This document shows positions 1 to 5,784 of a stretch of DNA of 5,784 bases, in pieces. The stretch's first letter is position 1; the number at the start of each line of letters is the position of its first letter. The notes beneath the pieces were generated by a model. It was not told the DNA's origin and did no database searches. It saw nothing but the letters and a program-made list of their open reading frames with translations. The DNA lies in contig JABIME010000143.1 in the NCBI GenBank assembly GCA_018654125.1, positions 1 through 5,784 of the forward strand. The letters are read 5' to 3'. Origin of the DNA: Candidatus Cloacimonadota bacterium (GTDB lineage Bacteria > Cloacimonadota > Cloacimonadia > Cloacimonadales > TCS61). Position numbers and translations under genes: made by a program.

Positions 1-550
1 ATTCCAGATTGTATGTCTCACCACCCATGCGTGGCTCTGTGAGTGAATAGCAGATAGTTCCCTGAAAATGTTTCTTATTTTTCTTTATCACTTTAACAAC
101 AGTTTGGAAATTTCTAAAATCATTAAGCGCATCAAATACACGCAGAATATCAATTCCATTATCGCAAGCACGCTGAACAAAAGCTTCTACTACATCATCG
201 GCATAGTTTCTATATCCAACCACATTCTGCCCCCGAAGCAGCATAGAAAAAGGAGTTTTTGTCATATGTTTTTTCAGAATTCTAATCCTTTCCCATGGGT
301 CTTCATTTAAAAATCGATGCATTACATCAAAAGTTGCACCACCCCACATCTCTACTGAGTAGAAACCAATCTCATCCATCATTTTGGCTACAGGTATCAT
401 ATCCTCTGTTCTGCCACGAGTTGCAAAAATGCTTTGATGTCCATCTCTTAGGCTTACATCTTGTATCTTTATTGGGTTCTCTGTTTTTGGACGTGCAGGA
501 TCATAATTCATCTTTGTCATTCCTAGAACGCCATGTTTATCGAATTTCAT
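1..550 (-). CDS. Biotin-dependent 2-oxoacid carboxyltransferase (transcarboxylase 5S / OadA / PycB type), N-terminal part
   Basis: The first 183 codons of a gene that continues past the left edge. The product belongs to the HMGL-like TIM-barrel carboxyltransferases, which move carboxyl between carboxybiotin and pyruvate/oxaloacetate. Visible landmarks are LRDGHQS at residues 34-40, where Asp36 should bind the catalytic metal and Arg35 and Gln39 match the pyruvate-binding Arg and Gln of pyruvate carboxylase; EMWGGATFDVMHRFL (67-81); LLRGQN (104-109), whose Arg106 matches another substrate arginine; and FDALND (139-144). The HxH metal ligands, the carboxylated lysine and any C-terminal biotin domain lie outside the window. 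The start is the ATG at 550-548, with GGAGG (557-561) 6 nt upstream; Met11 and Met14 lack such a site. It lies 60 nt after the small gene and in the same direction as the 12S-like gene, favouring a methylmalonyl-CoA carboxyltransferase 5S role. An oxaloacetate decarboxylase alpha subunit or a pyruvate carboxylase B subunit cannot be excluded without the C-terminus. Confidence 0.93.
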   Translation of the reverse strand, partial: MKFDKHGVLGMTKMNYDPARPKTENPIKIQDVSLRDGHQSIFATRGRTEDMIPVAKMMDEIGFYSVEMWGGATFDVMHRFLNEDPWERIRILKKHMTKTPFSMLLRGQNVVGYRNYADDVVEAFVQRACDNGIDILRVFDALNDFRNFQTVVKVIKKNKKHFQGTICYSLTEPRMGGETYNLE

Positions 551-610
551 TTATTTCCTCCGTGTTAAAAAAATCCCTTACTCACTTATACTTATCTGCT
601 CTTACTCGCA

Positions 611-781
611 TTACCTTCTAATTCCTCTGCGTTGAACCATCATTCTATTTTGCATAATGATCTTGCGTCCGGACCTTGCCCATTGTTTATCAGGCTTTGA
701 ATTATTTTCTTCTTCCTGCTGCTGTAGATAATGCAATACACCAATAATTGCAGCTTTCAGTTTCTTACTTTTATCTTTCAA
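611..781 (-). CDS. Small (56 aa) putative accessory subunit of the carboxyltransferase complex
   Basis: A short gene between the two carboxyltransferase genes, starting at TTG (781-779) and ending at TAA (613-611). The product is very basic. It has an N-terminal stretch suited to an amphipathic helix (KLKAAIIGVLHYLQQQEEE, about residues 7-25), a polar linker, then WARSGR (34-39) and a basic end with MQNRMMVQRRGIRR. A helix of the 'AAIxxxLxxYL' kind followed by 'W..xGR...M..R' is, as far as I recall, typical of the small epsilon/delta-like proteins and gamma-subunit tails encoded with methylmalonyl-CoA and oxaloacetate decarboxylases; this is recognition by eye, not a search result. No transmembrane segment is visible, so it is not a full OadG/MmdD membrane anchor. 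The start is supported by AGGAG (788-792) 6 nt upstream, within the end of the 12S-like gene, implying translational coupling. The frame is the same as that of the 12S-like gene, following its TAG. It probably helps assembly of the complex. Confidence 0.72.
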   Translation of the reverse strand: MKDKSKKLKAAIIGVLHYLQQQEEENNSKPDKQWARSGRKIIMQNRMMVQRRGIRR

Positions 782-787
782 AAAAAT

Positions 788-792
788 CTCCT
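788..792 (-). promoter_or_regulatory. Ribosome binding site overlapping the 12S-like gene's stop codon
   Basis: On the minus strand this reads AGGAG; its first two bases, A and G, are the last two bases of the TAG stop (793-791) of the carboxyltransferase gene. A 6-nt spacer leads to a TTG start at 781-779. This layout suggests that ribosomes finishing the large subunit reinitiate on the small gene, which would couple their amounts. It is also what decides the TTG start, since no ATG or GTG is available nearby in that frame. Confidence 0.65.
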
Positions 793-2347
793 AAACCGGG
801 ATATTCCCATGCTTTTTAGGTGGAAGAGCTTCCTTTTTTGTAACCATTACCTCTAAAGCATCGATTAAGCGGATTCTTGTTTCACTTGGTTGAATTATTG
901 CATCAATGTAACCACGCTCTGCAGCAATGTAAGGTGTATTGAAAGCGGTTTCATATTCATTTATAAGTTCTTGTCTCTTTGCTTCAGGATCGGTTGCTTC
1001 TTTAAGTTGCTTACGATAAGATGCAACAATATTTACTGCACCCTGAGCTCCCATTACAGCTTGCTCGGCAGTTGGCCATGCAAATAGCATATCAGCTCCT
1101 AAATGAATAGAGCTCATGGCAATATATGCTCCACCATAACTTTTTCTGGTTGTAACTGTAAGCTTGGGAACAGTTGCTTCCGAATAACTCCAAAGAAGTT
1201 TTGCCCCGTGTCTTATCACGCCACCCCATTCTTGATCTGTACCTGGCAAATACCCAGGAACATCAACAAAGGTAATTATTGGGAAGTTAAAAGCATCACA
1301 AAATCGTATAAAGCGCGAAATTTTATCAGATGCATTAATGTCTAAACATCCGGCTAGGAACATTGGCTGATTAGCAATAATTCCTACGGGTCTGCCATTC
1401 AATCTAGAAAATCCTATTAGAGCATTTTGTGCATAGTATTCATGAGGTTCAAAGAACTCACCATTATCAACAATTGATTGGATCACAGCTTTCATGTCAT
1501 AACCCGCTTTTGTGCTATCTGGTATTATTGTATCAAGTTCTGGGCATAATCTATTTGGATCATCACCATTACTAAATATAGGTGGATCATCCATATTATT
1601 ATCGGGAAGATAGCTTAATAGAACTTTAACTTGATAAAGTGCATCTTCATCATCTTCACAGGCGAAATGAGCAACACCACTTTTACTGTTATGGGTCATA
1701 GCTCCACCCAGATCTTCAAAAGTTGTTTTTTCACCTGTTACCGTTTCTATCACGCTTGGTCCAGTTATGAACATATAACTTTTTTTATCGACCATAAAAA
1801 TAAAATCTGTCATGGCAGGAGAATAAACTGCACCACCTGCACAGGGCCCCATAATTATAGAAATTTGTGGAATAACACCGGAAGCTCTGGAATTGCGGAA
1901 GAAAATATCTCCATAACCCTTTAATGCATCAAGTCCTTCCTCTACTCTTGCTCCACCTGAATCGTTAATTCCTACAATTGGCACACCAGCTTTCATTGCT
2001 AGATCCATTACTTTTGTTATTTTTGCTGCGTGCTTCTCACCGAGAGAACCACCTCGTGATGTGAAGTCTTGAGAATATGCAAATATTGGTCTGCCATTTA
2101 CTTTTCCATGACCGGTTATTACACCATCAGATGGAATTTCTACTGTTTGCATTCCAAAATTTGTAGATCGGTGCTTTACGAACATATCGATCTCACGGAA
2201 TGTACCTTCATCAAAAAAATGATCGAGTCTTTTGCGAGCTGTTAATTTTCCCTTTGCATGTTGTTTCTCAATCCTACTTTTCCCACCCATCTCTTTTATC
2301 TTTGCTTCTCTTTTCTTTAAGTTCTCTAATTTTTCGGAAACTTTCAT
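791..2347 (-). CDS. mmdA: Acyl-CoA carboxyltransferase subunit (methylmalonyl-CoA decarboxylase alpha / transcarboxylase 12S / propionyl-CoA carboxylase beta type)
   Basis: A 518-residue cytoplasmic enzyme, the usual length for the family, that moves carboxyl between biotin and a short-chain acyl-CoA, most likely methylmalonyl-CoA/propionyl-CoA. Two crotonase-like halves are present. The N half has INDSGGARVEEG (127-138), with the Gly-Gly-Ala oxyanion loop, and GPCAGGAVYSPA (167-178). The C half has FVDVPGYLPGTDQE (360-373), the RKSYGGAYIAM loop (401-411) and AWPTAEQAVMGAQGAV (423-438). No biotin attachment site is present, as expected for a separate carboxyltransferase. The residue after GGAY is Ile409, as in decarboxylase/acetyl-CoA-type enzymes; propionyl-CoA carboxylase beta subunits usually have Asp there. 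The ATG is preceded by AGGAG (2353-2357) with a 5-nt spacer. The small accessory gene starts 9 nt downstream and a 5S-like gene follows, so transcarboxylase is my preferred reading. A sodium-pumping decarboxylase would need a membrane beta subunit, which is not seen here. Confidence 0.95.
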   Translation of the reverse strand: MKVSEKLENLKKREAKIKEMGGKSRIEKQHAKGKLTARKRLDHFFDEGTFREIDMFVKHRSTNFGMQTVEIPSDGVITGHGKVNGRPIFAYSQDFTSRGGSLGEKHAAKITKVMDLAMKAGVPIVGINDSGGARVEEGLDALKGYGDIFFRNSRASGVIPQISIIMGPCAGGAVYSPAMTDFIFMVDKKSYMFITGPSVIETVTGEKTTFEDLGGAMTHNSKSGVAHFACEDDEDALYQVKVLLSYLPDNNMDDPPIFSNGDDPNRLCPELDTIIPDSTKAGYDMKAVIQSIVDNGEFFEPHEYYAQNALIGFSRLNGRPVGIIANQPMFLAGCLDINASDKISRFIRFCDAFNFPIITFVDVPGYLPGTDQEWGGVIRHGAKLLWSYSEATVPKLTVTTRKSYGGAYIAMSSIHLGADMLFAWPTAEQAVMGAQGAVNIVASYRKQLKEATDPEAKRQELINEYETAFNTPYIAAERGYIDAIIQPSETRIRLIDALEVMVTKKEALPPKKHGNIPV

Positions 2348-2386
2348 ACAATCTCCTAAGTTATGTTTTCTAGTTTTTTTCTTTGG

Positions 2387-2416
2387 ATAAAATTAATATT
2401 ATGCATTGAGTGTAAA
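2387..2416 (-). promoter_or_regulatory. Weak candidate promoter before the carboxyltransferase genes
   Basis: On the minus strand, TTTACA (2416-2411) and TTTTAT (2392-2387) lie 18 nt apart. They match the sigma-70 consensus at five and four of six positions. A start site near 2380 would give a leader of about 30 nt before the carboxyltransferase ATG. The 77-nt gap between larA and this gene is AT-rich, so a chance match is easy. The gap also shows no GC-rich hairpin, so read-through from larA is equally possible. Confidence 0.25.
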
Positions 2417-2424
2417 GAGAAATT

Positions 2425-3669
2425 CTATTTATGATCAGTAATTCGTGGTACAGTAATTCCAGCATTATGAATCAGGTTCACTTTTGCATCTTTACCTTTT
2501 AGTATTATGGCTTCATTTACAGCATCTTGCAATGTTGTGAAATTCCTAATGAAAATATTCTCTAACACATCGTTTTCTATCTCACTAACCAACCACAGTT
2601 TATTTTTTTGCATGAATGAAACAAACTTAGCGGCTTTATGGTATCCTAATTTATAATTTATTTTTACTTTTTGGAAGACTTCGTCAGGCGTTTTAGATGA
2701 TGCCATCAGTTCATAAAAAGTATTGCTGCCGATCCCCTCTTTACAACTGGAAACAAGAATAAAAACTCCATTCTCTTTCAGGATAGATTTGCAATTTTCA
2801 AGTCCTTTTTGTGATTGATATAAATTTTTATTTAGAGGAGATTGATTTATTGCTATAACAATATCTGCTTTTTCTTTAACTGTGGGAGCAAAAACCTGAA
2901 TAACTTCATTTGATGCAATTTTATGTGTAGAATGAATATCACCGCTTGTAGCATAAAATACTTTATCGTTTGTATCCAAAACTGTAAGAATGCAGAATGT
3001 TTTTGTAGGAACCATTTTGGCAGCCTCGGTCATATCTTCATGAATGGGATTGCCATCTAATTTTAATATTTTCGCTTTATCCAAAAGAGCTAATGAGTGA
3101 TTTTTTTCTATTGATTCAAAAGCCGACACACCGGGCAGAAAACTTTTTCGTCCTCCAGTAAAACCAGCAAAATAGTGAGGTTCCACAGAACTGATAACTA
3201 TTACAGCATCAGCTTTTGTTACTTCTGAATTTATCATTACTGGCGTTCCTCTGGAGGTTGAACCTAAATTTGTCATCTCATCATTTTTGGAATCATGACA
3301 CAAAATTCTATCTTCAAATTCCTTATAATATTTTCCAAAGATTCTATCGTATTCTATTTCTGTTGGGTTTCGATGTGTTCCTAAAGCTACAAGAAATTTG
3401 ATATTTTTATCTTTAATATGATCATAAATAGCAGAAATAACAATTTGAGTAGGTGTATTTCGAGCACCGTCATTTACAATGATGAGAATGTTTTTTTTAT
3501 CTTGTAAAAATGTATGTAGATCCGGTGAATCAATTGGATTTATTAATGATTTACGAATCAGTTTTTCCTGATTAAAAACAGCAACTTTCTTGGGCTCAAT
3601 TATTTCAACCGGATTTTTGGGGATCTCTAAATTGTGTTTAGAACCATCTACATATATTTTATAATTCAT
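2425..3669 (-). CDS. larA: LarA-type nickel-pincer 2-hydroxyacid (lactate) racemase
   Basis: A 414-residue protein of the LarA (DUF2088) family, whose founder interconverts D- and L-lactate using a nickel-pincer nucleotide. The key residues are present with spacing matching Lactobacillus plantarum LarA (H108, H174, K184, H200): His99 in ALGTHR, His165 and Lys175 in EPHYFAGFTGGRKSFLPG (163-180), and His191 in KNHSLALL. The intervals 66, 10 and 16 are identical. DGAR (67-70) and YQSQKGL (284-290) match the substrate-contacting Asp/Arg and Gln/Lys pairs. The enzyme is therefore probably active, but family members act on several 2-hydroxyacids and the substrate cannot be read from sequence. The cofactor-making genes larB, larC and larE are not in the window. 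The ATG start is the first available after an in-frame TGA; its GAGG lies only 2 nt upstream, so translation may be modest. An AEC transporter gene ends 71 nt before it, suggesting joint transcription. Confidence 0.93.
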   Translation of the reverse strand: MNYKIYVDGSKHNLEIPKNPVEIIEPKKVAVFNQEKLIRKSLINPIDSPDLHTFLQDKKNILIIVNDGARNTPTQIVISAIYDHIKDKNIKFLVALGTHRNPTEIEYDRIFGKYYKEFEDRILCHDSKNDEMTNLGSTSRGTPVMINSEVTKADAVIVISSVEPHYFAGFTGGRKSFLPGVSAFESIEKNHSLALLDKAKILKLDGNPIHEDMTEAAKMVPTKTFCILTVLDTNDKVFYATSGDIHSTHKIASNEVIQVFAPTVKEKADIVIAINQSPLNKNLYQSQKGLENCKSILKENGVFILVSSCKEGIGSNTFYELMASSKTPDEVFQKVKINYKLGYHKAAKFVSFMQKNKLWLVSEIENDVLENIFIRNFTTLQDAVNEAIILKGKDAKVNLIHNAGITVPRITDHK

Positions 3670-3740
3670 AACCTCAACAACTAAAATGCAATGTGGTTGT
3701 CAATTAGAAATGGCTGAAATTTAACTAATGTAAGTTATTG

Positions 3741-4637
3741 TCATAAGAAATAAATCAGTATTGGAACGTAGATGATTCCTAATAACAATGATATTGAAAC
3801 CAGGCTTGCAGCAAATTCTTTATCAAGTTCTTCTAAAGATGCAAAAATGAGTGTGTTGTAACCAACTGGAGCTCCACAGAAAAGTACAACCAGCGTTCTC
3901 ATGATGCCTTCGATGTTGAATAGGTAAACAGCGAGTAAACCTAATGCCATTCCAAGCCCTATACGCAATGAAAATACAGTTAGCATTTTGCCAAGATTTG
4001 TAACTTTAGGACTAAAGTAAATTCCAAGCGAAAGAATTACGAGAAATATCGTTGGCTTCCCTACGATTTCCAGAAAATTTATCGCTGTTGAGTGTAATTC
4101 AAATTTTAATAAATTGTAAGTAATTCCCAGTATCAATCCCCAAATAGGTGGAAGAAGTAGGAACTTTTTAATTTGGATTTTACTGTTTTCTTTATTACCG
4201 TATTTAATTGCAAAATAGTAAGCAAATGTGAATATCATCAATGTATTACCAAAATCAAAGATCGTGTAGATCGCCAAACCCTGATTTCCGTATGCTGCTA
4301 GAACAAAGGGTAGAGTGAAACCTGTATTCATAATAAGAGTTCCAACTATGAAGGTACCTTGAGTTGCTTTTGGTAAATTAAATTTTTTACTTAATGGGAA
4401 TGAAACTGAAAATATTATTAAGACTACTGCGATTGCAATAATTGGAAGATAAAAGAATTTCAAAGTTAATATAGCAGTTGAACCGGAAAAAAATGTGAGA
4501 GCTGGTAGGGTTACATAGAATACAATTTTAAGAAGTGTGTCTGCCGTACTGCTACCAAATAATTTTATCTTCTTTAAAAAATATCCTAGAAAGAATATGA
4601 TTATTATCGGGATCACCTTACTCCAGAATCCTTCCAT
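3741..4637 (-). CDS. AEC-family (auxin efflux carrier-like) membrane transporter
   Basis: A 298-residue, highly hydrophobic inner-membrane protein with about ten predicted transmembrane segments (roughly 5-22, 35-52, 62-82, 91-113, 120-143, 157-176, 190-208, 217-240, 246-268 and 275-297), in two halves of five as in the AEC/bile-acid-transporter fold. NTGFTLP (104-110) in the fourth helix and GAPVGYN (255-261) in the ninth sit where this fold has its broken crossover helices. The first loop carries the basic LKKIKLF turn typical of the family. Bacterial relatives move malate, malonate, lactate or other organic acids, so an organic acid substrate fits the racemase next door, but the direction and exact substrate are unknown. 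The ATG has AGGAG (4643-4647) 5 nt upstream and a promoter-like sequence just beyond, so this is probably the first gene of its operon. Confidence 0.9.
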   Translation of the reverse strand: MEGFWSKVIPIIIIFFLGYFLKKIKLFGSSTADTLLKIVFYVTLPALTFFSGSTAILTLKFFYLPIIAIAVVLIIFSVSFPLSKKFNLPKATQGTFIVGTLIMNTGFTLPFVLAAYGNQGLAIYTIFDFGNTLMIFTFAYYFAIKYGNKENSKIQIKKFLLLPPIWGLILGITYNLLKFELHSTAINFLEIVGKPTIFLVILSLGIYFSPKVTNLGKMLTVFSLRIGLGMALGLLAVYLFNIEGIMRTLVVLFCGAPVGYNTLIFASLEELDKEFAASLVSISLLLGIIYVPILIYFL

Positions 4638-4659
4638 GTGCTCTCCTTAATTTTGCAGG

Positions 4660-4688
4660 ATAAGATTTGGTGAGGGATTTGCTGTCAA
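4660..4688 (-). promoter_or_regulatory. Candidate sigma-70-type promoter of the transporter-larA operon
   Basis: On the minus strand, a perfect TTGACA (4688-4683) is followed after exactly 17 nt by TCTTAT (4665-4660), four of six matches to TATAAT. Transcription would begin near 4653, leaving a short leader of about 16 nt that carries the AGGAG ribosome binding site of the transporter gene. The rest of the 139-nt gap, up to the radical SAM stop, shows no hairpin that I would call a terminator. Confidence 0.5.
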
Positions 4689-4776
4689 TTGAAAAGGTTA
4701 AGAGGAAGAAGTGGATATGTGCCTAAGTAGCTTTGTCTCAGAGTGCAGAGGTTATTCTTTTTCCGATAAATGCATT

Positions 4777-5703
4777 TTACAAGCCTCTCATGAACTCCGG
4801 TCGTACATTTTCAGGGTGTTCAATGCTCTTATTAATAACAGACAGGATCTTATCGCGATCGCGGCTAAGACGGCCTTTTATAGGCAGATAATTGGAGGCA
4901 TGATTACTGCGGAAAACACAGCTCTTCACATCATCGGATATATTTTCTATTAAGAGTTTCATTTCGTGCAGAATACCTTCGGGTGTTTGTGGAATAAATG
5001 TACCGTTATCAGCATCTCTGGCTACATCCGATCCCTCAGGGAACATCAGTGCCAGGCACGAAATATACCACGCAGGCAGTTTACTACCTTTTATTACATG
5101 GACCGGACTGGCTCGATTCACCAGATCAGCAGTGTCTATTATGTGCTTTTCTGCCAGTTTATTATCTTTTCCGGTTAAACCCAGTATAATTGTGCCGGAA
5201 GGTGTGATGCCAGATAGGAAGCATTTATGAAAGGCAGCCACAATCTCATCCGCAGTAACCATCTTGCCTGCTTTAGCCAGCTGCTGGTTGTTACCACTCT
5301 CGATGCCAATATATACGATACCTAGACCAGCTTGATGCAAAGAACGCAACTCCTCATCACTTTTGGCTAATATATCTTTAGCATGAGCATAGGTGCCGAT
5401 GCGGTTTAAGCGGGGAAACAACTTCATTGCATAATTACACAATTCTTGCAACTTAACCGCAGGGATGACCATGGCATTACCATCTAGGAAGAACATTTTA
5501 CGTACATCCGCTCCATAAACCTGCCGTGCAGTATCCATATCTTTTTTAATCTCAGCTAATTTGCGCACCTTGAATTTTTTCATATTAGCAAAACAGAAAT
5601 TGCAACGGTAGGTGCAACCCTCTGTAACTTGTATCAGCAGGCTTCCAGCTTCACTGGGTGGACGGTAAACCGGATCTGAATAATATATTCCGTGGATATG
5701 CAT
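4777..5703 (-). CDS. Radical SAM protein of unknown function
   Basis: A 308-residue iron-sulfur enzyme of the radical SAM superfamily. The cluster-binding CX3CX2C motif is C30-TYR-C34-NF-C37 and the domain spans about residues 20-230, with an FFLDGNAMVI strand (71-80), GIESGN (133-138), which fits the SAM-binding region, and TIILGLTGKD (171-180). The N-terminal YRPPSEAGSL (13-22) and the C-terminal CVFRSNHASNYLPIKG (262-277) are hallmarks of a widespread family annotated simply as 'radical SAM protein'. I know of no established reaction for it. It has no B12-binding domain and no visible extra cluster cysteine motif. The ATG is kept because it places the YRPPSEA block at the usual distance from the start; the ribosome site is poor (AAGG 11 nt upstream). 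A stop codon of another frame lies 6 nt before it, so coupling to the upstream gene is likely. Its GC is higher than that of larA, and nothing links it functionally to the downstream operon. Confidence 0.9.
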   Translation of the reverse strand: MHIHGIYYSDPVYRPPSEAGSLLIQVTEGCTYRCNFCFANMKKFKVRKLAEIKKDMDTARQVYGADVRKMFFLDGNAMVIPAVKLQELCNYAMKLFPRLNRIGTYAHAKDILAKSDEELRSLHQAGLGIVYIGIESGNNQQLAKAGKMVTADEIVAAFHKCFLSGITPSGTIILGLTGKDNKLAEKHIIDTADLVNRASPVHVIKGSKLPAWYISCLALMFPEGSDVARDADNGTFIPQTPEGILHEMKLLIENISDDVKSCVFRSNHASNYLPIKGRLSRDRDKILSVINKSIEHPENVRPEFMRGL

Positions 5704-5709
5704 ATTTAG

Positions 5710-5784
5710 CTAAACCTTAATTTCCATCAACTCTGCCAATGAAAATTCCCTTTCATTTTGAGTTATTAACATCAAATCGTCTAA
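5710..5784 (-). CDS. C-terminal end of an unrecognised gene (partial)
   Basis: An open frame enters from the right edge and runs for 24 codons to a TAG at 5712-5710. The visible end includes TQNEREFSLAELMEIKV, which looks like ordinary soluble protein sequence, but I cannot assign a family. The stop lies 6 nt before the radical SAM start, a typical spacing for two genes in one operon. An open stretch of this length could arise by chance, so the call rests mainly on position. Confidence 0.45.
   Translation of the reverse strand, partial: LDDLMLITQNEREFSLAELMEIKV

Noticed and set aside
577..607. A 7-nt direct repeat (GAGTAAG on the minus strand) before the 5S-like gene
   Set aside because: Only two copies, both short and in AT-rich sequence; too little to call an operator.
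68..621. Plus-strand reading frames of 80 and 108 codons
   Set aside because: They run antisense to the clearly recognisable 5S-type carboxyltransferase gene and the small gene, show no family resemblance, and have no convincing ribosome site.
890..1924. Three plus-strand frames inside the acyl-CoA carboxyltransferase region
   Set aside because: They are shadows of a gene whose product is conserved over its whole length; their translations are low-complexity and Cys/Ile-rich, without motifs.
2348..2424. Possible intrinsic terminator between larA and the carboxyltransferase gene
   Set aside because: Only short AT palindromes such as AATATT are present, with no GC-rich stem followed by a U tract on the transcribed strand.
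3670..3740. A second TTGACA on the minus strand in the transporter-larA gap
   Set aside because: No acceptable -10 box lies 16-18 nt downstream (TTGTTG at 17 nt), so it is more likely chance in an intra-operon gap.
4711..5189. Plus-strand frames overlapping the radical SAM gene
   Set aside because: They are antisense to a gene with an intact cluster motif and conserved ends. None resembles a known protein.

Overview
All of the genes I can support lie on the minus strand, so the window reads right to left. The layout is that of a fermentative, probably anaerobic bacterium of fairly low GC. Sampled lines are about 25-30% GC in the racemase gene, about 40-50% in the carboxyltransferase and about 42-48% in the radical SAM gene. 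Several genes have strong AGGAG/GGAGG ribosome binding sites 5-6 nt before their starts, which argues against Bacteroidota, a group that largely lacks them. Biotin-dependent methylmalonyl-CoA/oxaloacetate chemistry next to a lactate-racemase-type enzyme suggests propionate metabolism. A Cloacimonadota-like or similar anaerobe would fit, but that is a guess.

In transcription order: the last 24 codons of an unrecognised gene (5784-5710); a radical SAM protein of about 308 residues (5703-4777) starting 6 nt after it; a 139-nt gap holding a good candidate sigma-70-type promoter; an AEC-family 10-TM transporter (4637-3741); a LarA-type nickel-pincer 2-hydroxyacid racemase (3669-2425); a biotin-dependent acyl-CoA carboxyltransferase of the MmdA / transcarboxylase 12S / propionyl-CoA carboxylase beta type (2347-791); a 56-codon TTG-started gene (781-611) resembling the small accessory subunits of such complexes; and the first 183 codons of a pyruvate/oxaloacetate carboxyltransferase (transcarboxylase 5S / OadA / PycB type), which runs off the left edge.

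The last three genes look like one complex. The 12S-like subunit handles the acyl-CoA half reaction and the 5S-like subunit the 2-oxoacid half, with carboxyl passed on a biotin carrier that would lie to the left of the window. This is the exchange (methylmalonyl-CoA + pyruvate <-> propionyl-CoA + oxaloacetate) used in the Wood-Werkman propionate pathway or its reverse. The transporter and racemase upstream could supply a 2-hydroxyacid such as lactate, which would be oxidised to pyruvate. The link between the two halves rests on gene order, not on proof. The radical SAM gene and the fragment before it look like a separate unit.

No rRNA, tRNA, CRISPR array, insertion sequence or convincing intrinsic terminator was seen.
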